A stretch of DNA of 64,000 nucleotides from Aureococcus anophagefferens (taxonomy: Eukaryota > Sar > Pelagophyceae > Pelagomonadales > Pelagomonadaceae): positions 528,440-592,439 of the forward strand of contig NW_008705565.1 in NCBI RefSeq assembly GCF_000186865.1. The letters run 5' to 3'. Position numbers and translations under genes: made by a program. Shown one piece after another: positions 9,962 through 18,753 of the stretch (position 1 is the first letter of the stretch; each line of letters begins with the position of its first letter). The notes under the pieces are model-generated. The model was given only the letters and a program-made list of their open reading frames with translations. It searched no databases and was not told the origin of the DNA.

Positions 9962-10826
9962 ATGGTTCGCCTCGCCCTTCTGCTCGTGGCGGCCGCCGTC
10001 CACGACGAGCCGGAGCGCTACCCCCTCGGCGCGACGAAGGCGTGGGAAAATACCGAGAGTGGATATTTCAAGAAGATCGATAATGCGGCTCGCCTCGCGA
10101 AGAAAAACATGCCGGACGATCTGGCGTGGCAGCTGCACGACAAGACGGAGTGCTACAGTGGGGCCGAAGGTCTCTACTCCAAGGTCGGCGCCCCGCGTCC
10201 GCGCGCGACGCGCTCGCGCTCGCGTTTTCCGGAGCTTTTCTTTACGCCGTCGAACCCTCGCAGCGCACCGTCTTCTGCGACGCCGAGTGCCTGCACTCCG
10301 GCAAGCCCGCCGAGTACTGCGCCGGCCCGTGGTACTGCTCCACGACCCGGGTCTGCGAGACCTACAACCATCGACACCAAGGCACGATCGTCCACAACCA
10401 GTGGCGCAAATGCGCGCGGATCAAGTCCTGCGCACACTACGAGCAGTGCTTCCCCACTGAGGAGCAGTTTCAGGCGATGGGTTTCCACGAGGGAACCAAC
10501 GCCGAGTTCCAAGAGGTACCCGTGCCCAACCACACCGAGCTCGCAAAGGGCAACGGCGTGCCGCTCTCGAGCCCGTTCAGATACAACGTCATGGGCTTCC
10601 GGGTGCGTCGTCCGTTGCTTTCGCTTTTTTTGCGCACGCCGCGCCGCCGCAGGTCGCGACGACGTGCTGCAAAAACAAGAACAACTACAAGAGCGACATC
10701 GACATTCCCTGCAACGCGGAGGACGACTTCGTCGACCTGACCGTCGACGCGCCGTCGGACGCGCCGGCGGCGCGGGCGCTGGGCCCGCTCGCGGTTGCCC
10801 TCTCCCTGGCCGCGGCCGTAATGTGA
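9962..10826 (+). CDS. Cys-rich LU/three-finger-like GPI-type surface protein
   Basis: The product is 244 aa from exons 9962-10183, 10264-10602 and 10653-10826. Both introns (80 and 50 bp) are GT-AG and in phase 0. The first residues form a short signal peptide (MVRLALLLVAAAV). The ectodomain carries many cysteines (ECYSG, FCDAECLHSG, YCAGPWYC, RKCARIKSC) and ends in TTCCKNKNNYKSDIDIPCN, which resembles the CC-x(n)-D-x-CN close of Ly6/uPAR (LU) domains. The last ~17 residues are hydrophobic (ALGPLAVALSLAAAVM) with no basic tail, as expected for a GPI-attachment signal. Its ligand is unknown. A run of 13 C precedes the ATG. Confidence 0.7.
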
Positions 10827-11126
10827 TCCGGAGCCGTCGGCGCGTCCGTCGCGTTTTGCGAGGCTTTTGCGCCGGTGCTCGCCGGGGGTCTTTGTGGCCG
10901 ACCGGCGGCGGGCCGTCCGTGGACCTGCCAGCGTCTGCCGGTCTCGGCGAGGTCTGCCGTCCCGCGCGGCGCAGCCTACCCCCGGCGCCTCTCGCGCCCC
11001 CCCCGAACCCACGCGGTTCGCCCTACCCGAGCGGTAGCCCCTGTGTCGACGACGGCGTCGATTCTGGGCCCCTCGGACCCCCTTGGATCGGAGTAAGCTG
11101 CGCCCCGATTCAAATCCCGCGGGACG
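10827..11126. other. 300-bp gap, nothing recognised
   Basis: This separates the GPI-type gene from the Not4-like gene. It has no believable reading frame and no repeat stands out. A GATTCAAATCC word at 11108 resembles a tRNA T-loop but lacks pairing arms. Confidence 0.5.
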
Positions 11127-12624
11127 ATGTCGGACGAGGACGATAAGATCTGCCCGCTGTGCTGCGAGGATCTCGACATCTCCGACCAGAACTTCCTGCC
11201 GTGCAAGTGCGGGTACCAGGCGCGCCGCCGGCGCCGCGCCGCGCGCGCGCGCGCCGCCGCCCGACGCCCGATTTCCGCAGGTCTGCATGTGGTGCTGGCA
11301 CCACATCAAGGATAACCTGAACAACCTGTGCCCCGCCTGTCGCACGCCGTACCAGGCGGATCCGCACGCCTTCTCGGCGCGCCCGCCGCGTCCGCGCGCG
11401 CGCCGCGCGCGCCCGGATACGCGGAACCCCGAGCCCGCCCTCGACCCGCGCGCGCCTTAGGCCGTGGACAAGGCGGAGATCATCAAGAACAAGAAGGAGC
11501 GGAAGCGGAAGGAGAAGCTCGAGAAGGAGCGGGAGAAGGAGCGGGCCGCGGAGCGCGCGAAGAACAAGGCGCTGAACCCGCCGCCGCTGTTGCCGAGCCA
11601 CCACCCGCTCGCGCAGCGGCAGCGGTCCCCGTCCGACGCGGGCGAGCCCGGCGCGCCGCCGCCGCCGAACCGGGCCGCGCGGCGCGCGGCCATGGAGGCC
11701 GCGAACCGCCAGGCGCAGGAGGCCGCGCAGCAGCAGCAGCTCGGCCTCGCGAGCAACGGCTCCCAAAACTCGCTCGGCGGCGGCGGCCTCGGCGACATCG
11801 GCGGCCTCCGCGGCGGCCCGCCGGGCGCGCGGCCGCCCGCGCCGCCCGGTGGCGCCCTGGGCTCCCACGAGTCCGTCTTCGAGTTCAACCAGCAGCCGCG
11901 GGGCCGCGGCGACGGCTACGGCCAGTACGGCGCGCAGCCGGCCTACGGCCAGCAGCAGGGCGCCTCCCTCGAGTCGCTCCTCGGCGGCGCCCACCGCGGC
12001 GGCGACGCCAACTACGGCGGCGCGCCCCTCGAGAGCCTCAGCGGCCTCTGGCAGCAGTCGCAGCGCCAGCCGCAGCGCGGCAACCCGACGGGCACGGGCT
12101 TCGACGTCCCCGGCGCCTACGGCGACGGCAGCGGCCAGTACCGCCCCGCCTACGGCCAGCCGCCGGCGGCGGCGCCCGTGCGCGGCGCCCAGGGCTCGCT
12201 GTCGCGGTCGTCGTCCGCGCAGGCGGCGCCGCCGCCGGCGGCGCCGCCGGCGGCCGCGGCCGACGCGTTCGCCGCGCCGTCGCCGGGCTTCTTCGACAGC
12301 GGCTCCATCTGGTCCGCGTCCTACGCCGCCCGCGGCGACGGCTGGGGCGCGCCCGCGCCCGCGCCCCAGTACGGCCGCGAGCCGCCGCGCGCCTACGGCT
12401 ACCAGGAGCGCTCCGGCTACGGCGCCAACGACCTCGCGGCCATGGCCGCGTCGGCGCTGGGCCCCGGCGGCGCCTACGGCGCCGACGCGCTCGCCGCGGA
12501 CACGGCCGCGCTCAACCTGCTCTCGGGCGTCGACCGCGGCGCGGCCGGCTACGGCGAGCAGCGCACCGAGTACGACTGGAACGGCCAGCCCGTGTCCAAC
12601 TACCAGCAGCCGCGCCACTACTGA
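11127..12624 (+). CDS. CNOT4: CCR4-NOT subunit 4-like RING E3, two GC-AG introns
   Basis: The product is 450 aa from exons 11127-11219, 11281-11376 and 11461-12624. Both introns (61 and 84 bp) begin GC and end AG in phase 0. Joining the exons gives a full C4C4 RING: CPLCCEDL, then CKCGYQ|VCMWCWHHI, then LCPACRTPYQADP. It is followed by the basic coiled coil AEIIKNKKERKRKEKLEK, both typical of Not4/CNOT4, the ubiquitin ligase of the CCR4-NOT complex acting in mRNA decay and co-translational quality control. The remaining ~310 residues are Gly/Gln/Ala/Tyr-rich low complexity. The RRM that usually follows the coiled coil is not seen. Confidence 0.88.
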
Positions 12625-13097
12625 GCCCTCCACGACGCGCGAGGCGCGAGTGCGGGACCCCACGGAGACGCGAGTTCGCACGCGACATCCGCGATACGCG
12701 TTCCTCCGCCCGCCCGCGCCCCGCCGGGACCCGCCGAGCGCGCGCCCGGGGGGAACTCGTTCCCCTCGGATGCCATTTTGCTCGGCCCCGGCGGCCGCGA
12801 CGCCGGCCGCGACGCTCGCCGGCCGCTCGGCGCCCCCGCGCGACCTGCGAAGGTCCCGGGCGCCGGCGGCCGGCCGCTCGCCGCCCCGTCGCGGACTGGC
12901 CACCCGCCACGCGCCGCATGGAGGCCACCGCCGCACGTCTCGTGCGGCACCCAGACAAAAACATCACACAAAAAAATGCCGCCCCGCGGCCCCGTCTCTA
13001 AGACACTGATTCTAGATGGGACGGCCGCCAAGACGCCGCCCCGCGGCCCCGTCTCTAAGACACGCCGCCGGCCCGGCGGATTCTAGATAAGGCGCCC
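12625..13097. repeat. intergenic tail region with 29-bp direct repeat
   Basis: The 473 bp between two convergent genes hold no gene. A perfect 29-bp word occurs at 12978-13006 and 13035-13063, and GATTCTAGAT follows each copy (13008-13017, 13079-13088). This is a partly diverged duplication of 57-71 bp near the 3' ends. Confidence 0.8.
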
Positions 13098-14708
13098 TTA
13101 GTTCGCGAGGACGCGCGGCCCGCTCCCGCTCCGCCGGCGGCTCAGGTCGCTCGTCGACGTGCGCCGCGCGCCGCCGAGGCCGCCCGTCGAATGCGCCGCG
13201 TCGAGGGACGGCGGCGCGAGCTTGTCCTCCTCCTCGGCGATGCGGCCGAGCTGCGTCATGTCGCCCGTGGACTTGTAGGGCCGCATGGACTGCTTGCGCT
13301 TGGCGATGGCGTGCGCGCCCTTGTCCTCGAGGAGCGCCGCGCGGTAGGCGCCCTTCTTGTCGTCGGGGACGAGGTCGCCGAGGTCGAGGCTCACGAACTC
13401 CGCGTCGGCGTCGTCGACGAGGTCGCTGTGCGCGATGGTCTTGGCGAGGAGCGTCGACACGAAGGTGCCCTGCGCGTCCTGGACGTCGCGCGGCGGGCCG
13501 CGCGCGACGGACACGACGTGGCCGCCCTCCATGACCTCGCCGCGGACGCGCCAGTCGTCGAGGACGGCGCCGTCGACGGACACCGTCGACTCGAAGCTCC
13601 GGCGGCCGCTGCGCAGGGGGTCCTCCAGGTCCGCGACGTCGACGTGGATGCGCTCGAACTTGAAGCCGAGGCCGTCGCCGCGCGCCTTCGTGAACGCCTC
13701 CTTGCCGCTCCAGAGGCACCGGAACCGCAGGCCCCGGTCCCTGGGCGCCGCGGCCTGGACCCAGGCCCACTCGCCCGCCGTCAGCGACTCGCGCATGTGG
13801 CTCAGGTCCTCCTCGACGCACGTCGCTTCTAAAGCGGCTAAATCGGTGATCGACGCGTTCGGCCGCCGGCACTTGCCGCGGGGCCGCATGTCGTTGCGCG
13901 CCTTGTCCGGCGCCGCGACGTCGATGCCGACGACGGCGCGGGGCTCGGCGGCGAGGACGACGTAGCGGCCGTCGTGGGACACGTTGAAGTTGAAATTCGG
14001 GCACCGCGCGCCGTTCTTCGCCGCGCGCTTCGCGCGCGCGGCGAGGTAGGGCTTGCGGCCCTTGGTCCGCTCGACCTCGACGGCGCCGTGGTCCACGTCG
14101 AGGCACACCTCGCAGGCGCGGCGCACGAGCAGCCGGCTCGCGAGCGCGCGCGCGCGGTCGATCCAGTGCACGAACTGGAGCACCTTGGCCCGCTCGTCCG
14201 GCTCCGAAATTAACGATAAGAGCAGCGTCCACTCCGCGCCCGCGTCCTTGAGCGGCGGCCGCCAGGCGTCCACGTCCACGCGCCAGCGCGCGCGGCCCGC
14301 GCCGCCGCCGGTCTCTCGCCACCGCGCGTCCCGGAGGCACTTGCGCGACACGAAGCCCCGCTTGCCCGCGCGCTCGTCGCGCCACGCGACGCGCCGCGTG
14401 CCGCAGGGCGCCACGTGGCCCAGGTCCCGCGCGCCGACGCAGCGGAACGTGTCGCCCCGGTTCAGCGTCACGCCGACGGCCCGCGAGTCGAGGCCCACGG
14501 CCTCGCGGACGAGCGCTCCCTTCGTGAAGACCTCCATGACGACGACGGCCGTCGCCGCGCCCTCGGGCGTACCCGGCCGGTCGCAGGCGCAGGGGTCCGA
14601 TGTGGCCTCGTCCTTGAGCTCCTCGACGTAGGACGGGTCCTCCTCCTCCGGCGACTCCTCGACGGCGCCGACGAGGGCGTCGTAGAAGGACGACAGGAAG
14701 TCCGTCAT
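13098..14708 (-). CDS. 4'-phosphopantetheinyl transferase with SH3-like N-terminus
   Basis: The product is 536 aa. The Sfp/AASDHPPT-type transferase core moves phosphopantetheine from CoA to carrier proteins. It shows FNFNVSHDGRYVVLAAEP, then VGIDVAAPDK (metal-binding Asp), then the signature WSGKEAFTKARGDGLGFKF. The N-terminal ~180 residues are extra for the family and contain an SH3-like stretch (LVREAVGLDSRAVGVTL ... RGFVSRKCL) also seen in the genes at 15872 and 18754. The C-terminal ~90 residues are a Ser/Arg-rich tail. The ATG at 14708 is preferred; an in-frame ATG at 14927 would add 73 residues of doubtful coding sequence. One exon. Confidence 0.85.
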   Translation of the reverse strand: MTDFLSSFYDALVGAVEESPEEEDPSYVEELKDEATSDPCACDRPGTPEGAATAVVVMEVFTKGALVREAVGLDSRAVGVTLNRGDTFRCVGARDLGHVAPCGTRRVAWRDERAGKRGFVSRKCLRDARWRETGGGAGRARWRVDVDAWRPPLKDAGAEWTLLLSLISEPDERAKVLQFVHWIDRARALASRLLVRRACEVCLDVDHGAVEVERTKGRKPYLAARAKRAAKNGARCPNFNFNVSHDGRYVVLAAEPRAVVGIDVAAPDKARNDMRPRGKCRRPNASITDLAALEATCVEEDLSHMRESLTAGEWAWVQAAAPRDRGLRFRCLWSGKEAFTKARGDGLGFKFERIHVDVADLEDPLRSGRRSFESTVSVDGAVLDDWRVRGEVMEGGHVVSVARGPPRDVQDAQGTFVSTLLAKTIAHSDLVDDADAEFVSLDLGDLVPDDKKGAYRAALLEDKGAHAIAKRKQSMRPYKSTGDMTQLGRIAEEEDKLAPPSLDAAHSTGGLGGARRTSTSDLSRRRSGSGPRVLAN

Positions 14709-15411
14709 CGTATATGGTGGCGTGCGCGGCGCGGCGCGGCGGTGCGCGGTGTCTTGCCCGAGACTTCCTGCGCTGCTGCTGCGGCGCAGACGCGCCCCGG
14801 CGGGCTCGGGCGCGGCAGCCACGCACGGGATCCGGTCCGGAACGTCGAGGCTGGCGTGATCCCCCTCGATCGAAAGGAAACACGAAGTGGCAATAAATGC
14901 TGTCGGATCACCTTCTTCTTTACCCACGTCTCGATGGACCTAGCAGCAGCCCCCTTCTAGCAGAGCAGCTATCGCGCAGATACGCCTGAGCCCATGTTTA
15001 CCGGTTGCACTCGCTCGAAACATCGAGCACGTTTTCGAGCGTGCGATGGAGAATCCATCAGCTTCTCAGGCCCACAGCCCAGCCATAATGCAACGACGTA
15101 CCACGATCCCAGTGGCTTTGTTGACCGCGCGCGTACGGACGAGGCAACGGCGAAAACTTGACATCGAGCCGATTCCGGGGCGACGCGAACGAGAGGTTTT
15201 ATGGGCTGGGATGGGGCGCGTTCGGCTTCCCCGACCCCTTCGAGCTAGATTTGAGCTCTCGCAGCACCAGAGATCGTTCATCGTCACCCACGCATCGCCT
15301 CGGTGCAAGGGTTAGGTCGCGGGGCTCGATATGGTCGAGCTCGTCTGGTCGGGTTCGGGCGCCGCCGCGGCCCGCAGCGGCTCCCGTTACCGTCGAAACA
15401 AGGACGAGATC

Positions 15412-15478
15412 GCTGGACCTAAAGCTTGGCGCCCCTCGGGGCACCGGTTCCGAGGCCGGAACCGCCTTTAGGTCCAGC
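15412..15478. other. nested inverted repeat, possible three-way junction
   Basis: Perfect 13-bp arms at 15412-15424 and 15466-15478 (GCTGGACCTAAAG and its complement) enclose two smaller hairpins: GCCC-CTCG-GGGC around 15430-15441, and GGTTCCG (15446-15452) with CGGAACC (15457-15463) around a 4-base loop. The fold could be DNA cruciform or a small RNA; it matches no family known here. Confidence 0.55.
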
Positions 15479-15701
15479 TGAAAGACTCTGTCTCGACCAT
15501 ACTCGGGCGGTGCGTCCCCGCCGCCGCCCGTCAACTCCTCTCGAACGCGGCCCATCGGCAAGCTCTCCCGTGGACAAAATCGGTGGCGCGGCACGAGACA
15601 CCGGATCCGATGCCGAAACGCGTAATTTGTCCACCGCTCAGAGGGTTCCTGGACCGCACGGGGGCTGCCATGCCGCCCTCTGGAGAATTGGCGTCTCAGA
15701 C

Positions 15702-15769
15702 GAAATTATCAAGGGGTAATAAATAGTAGATTTATATATATACTAGATTTATATCCCCTTGAAATTATC
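15702..15769. mobile_element. tiny MITE-like palindrome with 9-bp duplication
   Basis: GAAATTATC occurs at 15702-15710 and 15761-15769, directly flanking a 50-bp AT-rich core (15711-15760). The core starts AAGGGGTA and ends with the near-complement ATCCCCTT. Direct flank repeats around inverted ends are the signature of a transposed fragment; the core is far too short to encode anything. Confidence 0.5.
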
Positions 15770-15871
15770 GGCGCGAAGCGGCAACCGGGCTGCTTCATGC
15801 TCTGCACGACCAGCTAAAAAGTATCTGCGCGCGATAGCAGCCCGGCCTCCTTCAAGAGCTAGCTCTAAAGC

Positions 15872-16984
15872 ATGCTGCGCGTAAAAGGTTCCAAAGGCCT
15901 CCTCGTCCGCGAGGGCCGCGCGCTCACGTCCCCGGAGCGGGCGACGCTGGCCTGCGGCGCGCTCGTGCACGTCGTCGAGACGCGGGCCACGGTCCTCGGC
16001 GACGCGCGCTGCCGCCTCGCGTCCGGCGGCTGGTGCAGCCGCAAGCTCCTCGAGCCCGCCGAGGACGCCGAGGCGCCGCCGGCGCCGCCGCCGGGCGGCG
16101 TCCCCGCGGGCGCGGGCGCCGCCGTCGACGGCGCGCACGGCGACGCGCAGGTCGACGACTGCGCGTGCTTCGAGGGCCTCGTCGTCTCCGGCGGCTGGGA
16201 CGGCGCCGTCCGCGTCGCCGACGGCGACGCCGTGGAGACCTTGCGCCACGAGACGCGCGCCTGGGTCTACAGCGTCGACGCGTTCCGCGACGGCCGCGGC
16301 GCGCTCGCTATAATCAGCGGCCACACGGGCGGCATGACGGGCGACTCCGAGTCGAACCTGCGCCTCTGGCGCGTCGCGGGCCGGGGCGCCAAGCGCCGCT
16401 GGGAGGCGGCGTGCCTCGGGGGCCACACGCGGGGCTGCCACGCGGTCTGTGGCGGCGGCGGCCGCGCGTGCTCCGCGTCGTCGGACCTCCTCCAGCTCTG
16501 GGCCGTGGGCGACGAAATCACATCAACCGCCTCCGTGGCGAAGCCGAGCGGCGGCGACGTCAACGCGCTGCTCCTGGACGGCGACGCGCTCGTCAGCGGC
16601 TCGACGCACCCGTCGCTCAAAATATGGGACCTGGCGACGCTCGCGTGCGCGCGCGCCGAGGACGGCATGGGCCCCGTCGAGGCCGTCGCGCGCTGGGACC
16701 GCGACGTCTACGCCGTCGCGAGCCACACGGGCTGCTTTCTCTGGGACGCGCGGGCGTCGATGGCGCGCGTCTCGGAGAAAGCGCACGTGTGCTGGGGCGC
16801 GGCCGTCGCGCGGGGCCTCGTCTGCCACGGCGGCGCGGGCGACGGCCTCGTCTTCCACGACGTCGCCGCGGGCAAGCCCCGCGAGACGAAGGACGCGGGG
16901 TTTTTGGTCAAGTGCGTCGGCTTCGACGGCTCGAGCTGCGTCTGCGGCTCCGGCGCCGGGGCGCTCCGCGTCTGGGCGTCCTAA
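15872..16984 (+). CDS. WD40-type beta-propeller with SH3-like N-terminus
   Basis: The product is 370 aa. Residues ~8-62 form an SH3-like segment (KGLLVREGRAL ... GGWCSRKLLEP) related to those at 13098-14708 and 18754. After a Pro/Ala linker, residues ~95-370 have repeated WD40-like blades: LVVSGGWDGAVRVADGD, NLRLWRV, SSDLLQLWAV, LVSGSTHPSLKIWDL, GCFLWDA, and the closing strand GAGALRVWAS. This predicts a scaffold for protein interactions; the partner is unknown. One exon, starting at the first ATG after the non-coding spacer. Confidence 0.8.
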   Translation: MLRVKGSKGLLVREGRALTSPERATLACGALVHVVETRATVLGDARCRLASGGWCSRKLLEPAEDAEAPPAPPPGGVPAGAGAAVDGAHGDAQVDDCACFEGLVVSGGWDGAVRVADGDAVETLRHETRAWVYSVDAFRDGRGALAIISGHTGGMTGDSESNLRLWRVAGRGAKRRWEAACLGGHTRGCHAVCGGGGRACSASSDLLQLWAVGDEITSTASVAKPSGGDVNALLLDGDALVSGSTHPSLKIWDLATLACARAEDGMGPVEAVARWDRDVYAVASHTGCFLWDARASMARVSEKAHVCWGAAVARGLVCHGGAGDGLVFHDVAAGKPRETKDAGFLVKCVGFDGSSCVCGSGAGALRVWAS

Positions 16985-17033
16985 GGCCTGTCCTAGCACA
17001 GGGGTCTCTTAATCTTGGGGGGCGCAACGCGCC

Positions 17034-18452
17034 CTACGCCTTCTTCGCCTTCTTCTTGGGCTGCTCGTCGTTGGCGACGGCGGAGTCCTGGCCCTGGCCG
17101 ATGACGACGTCGATGATGGACGTGAGGTCCGCCTTCTTCTTGACGGCCATCGTCGTCTTCTTGGCTTTGTCGACGCCGAAGGTCGCGTCGAGGCGGAGGA
17201 GCGTGGACCGCGTGCCCATGGCCGTGAGCGCGCCGCCGGGCGCGCAGCCCTTGTAGCCGACCATGGCCCAGGCCGCGCGGTACTCGATCTTGGGCATGTC
17301 CTCGGGCGCGCCGAGGAGCTGGAGCGCGGAATAGACGGCGCCGCCGAGGGGCCGCGACGCCGCGCAGGCCGTGTCCGCGATGCCGAGGATCACGGGCGTG
17401 CCCGGCTTCATGGCCTTGACGCGCTTCGAGAAGTCGGCCGTGGCCTTGTCGCGCTTGTTGTAGAAGTCGACGCGCTTGTGGTCCGCGAGGGCCAGCGCGC
17501 CGGTCCCGTCGATTGTGAGTTCCGCGCACCAGATGCCCACGGAGTTGGGCGTCAACTCCAGCTTCTCGACGCCGGCCGCGCCGCGGAACGCCATCCAGCC
17601 GCCTCCGCGCTCCGCCTGGCGGCCGTAGCACTCGACGGCGACGTCGCCGGCGCCCGCCAGGGCCGCCTCGACGGCGTTGCCCGCGTTGCGCTTCTTGAGC
17701 TCCTCGCGGAACTTGTCGTTGTGCTCGTCCGTGAGGTAGGACCGCTCGATGCGGAAGCGCGAGAAGAACTCCAAATCCTTGCCGTCGGACCGCGCGGCGT
17801 TGAAGCCCATGCCCTTGAGCATCTTGACGACGGGCGCCTCGAGCTTGTTGTACTGGCCGTGGGCGAAGGCGATGAAGGAGATGCGCTCGCCCTTGAAGGG
17901 CCGCGTCGCGTGCTCCTTGTTGCCGTCGAAGAGCTTCCAGGCGTCCTTGCAGTCGATGACCCCCTGGTCCGCCGTCCACAGGCCGCCGCCGCTGTGGTCG
18001 CCGATGGACATGATGTAGGACGGGCCGATGTTGTTGCCGTCGACGTGCTTCTGCGCCGCGTAGTTGTAGTTGACCTGGAGGCTCGAGAAGGGGAACTCCG
18101 CGCCCTTGCGCGTCCGCGGCAGCGTGCCCCGGCACCAGCGCGTGAGCACGCGCGTCATCTGTGGGTGGCACTCGGACACGTGGCTCGCCTGCGCGCCCTG
18201 GCCGAGCGCGAAGACGAGGCCCACGCACATGCCGGGCACGGGCTTGCCCGTGTCGGTGACGTTCGGCCGCGCCTGCGTGGGCCAGTTGCCGTCGCCGATG
18301 AGGCGCAGCATGGTCAGGACCTCGCCGTTGCTCGGCACGTCGCCCTTGGCGTGGGCGGCGAGCCAGTCGGCGGCCCATTTCTCCACCTTGGCCAAAACCG
18401 CCCGCGTCTCCTTCGACGACTGGTACTTGGGCGGCGCGGCGTCGTTGGCCAT
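17034..18452 (-). CDS. 2OG-oxygenase-like protein fused to ILEI/PANDER domain
   Basis: The product is 472 aa. Residues ~60-250 resemble a 2-oxoglutarate/Fe(II) oxygenase-like double-stranded beta helix: NYNYAAQKHVDGNNIGPSYI (possible HxD), GDHSGGGLWTADQG, then EHATRPFKGERISFIAF with a distal His and Arg. The C-terminal half matches the ILEI/PANDER (FAM3-like) domain: a central GIWCAELTIDGTGAL, KRVDFYN, KPGTPVILGIADTA, then YRAAWAMVGYKGCAPGGAL. Both domains are named from motif order alone. The tail is lysine-rich (KKKAKKA) and there is no signal peptide, so a nuclear or cytosolic place is likelier than secretion. It ends 50 bp from the convergent WD40 gene. Confidence 0.65.
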   Translation of the reverse strand: MANDAAPPKYQSSKETRAVLAKVEKWAADWLAAHAKGDVPSNGEVLTMLRLIGDGNWPTQARPNVTDTGKPVPGMCVGLVFALGQGAQASHVSECHPQMTRVLTRWCRGTLPRTRKGAEFPFSSLQVNYNYAAQKHVDGNNIGPSYIMSIGDHSGGGLWTADQGVIDCKDAWKLFDGNKEHATRPFKGERISFIAFAHGQYNKLEAPVVKMLKGMGFNAARSDGKDLEFFSRFRIERSYLTDEHNDKFREELKKRNAGNAVEAALAGAGDVAVECYGRQAERGGGWMAFRGAAGVEKLELTPNSVGIWCAELTIDGTGALALADHKRVDFYNKRDKATADFSKRVKAMKPGTPVILGIADTACAASRPLGGAVYSALQLLGAPEDMPKIEYRAAWAMVGYKGCAPGGALTAMGTRSTLLRLDATFGVDKAKKTTMAVKKKADLTSIIDVVIGQGQDSAVANDEQPKKKAKKA

Positions 18453-18753
18453 GGCGCTTGTTTTTGCGGTTGGTGCGACTGGGTGTGCTGTCGCGAGTGC
18501 GATGCGCGTGTTCCTGGCGCTGCTGCTGTTGCGGAGCAGGGCGGCAAAGGGCGCCGGATTAGCTCTCCAGATCGCGCGCGAATTTCGAGCTCGCTTCGGC
18601 TTCAAGATCGCTGCAAGGTGGAGCTCTTGCAAAAAACATCTGAAATTGGCAGCCCGCGGCCTTTTCCGACTCCCTCGTCGTCGAGTGGCCCCCGTCTTCC
18701 ACGGTCGAGCCCTTCCCCCCTTCGCGCCGCTTCCCCACGGACCTCGCTCGACC
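18453..18753. other. divergent promoter region, nothing specific seen
   Basis: These 301 bp lie between divergent starts at 18452 and 18754. No gene, repeat or recognised motif stands out. Confidence 0.5.

Larger units (their letters stand above)
14709..15871. other. 1.16-kb intergenic region
   Basis: No gene is supported in this divergent spacer. Base composition is lower in GC than the flanks, especially 14870-15080 and 15690-15860. It holds a nested hairpin at 15412-15478 and an AT-rich palindrome flanked by a 9-bp duplication at 15702-15769, listed separately. Confidence 0.6.

Noticed and set aside
10184..10263. Introner origin for the first intron of the Cys-rich surface protein
   Set aside because: No target duplication or terminal inverted repeat is visible around either intron of this gene.
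11100..11126. GATTCAAATCC resembling a tRNA T-loop
   Set aside because: Flanking bases do not pair as a T-arm or acceptor stem and no anticodon arm is found upstream.
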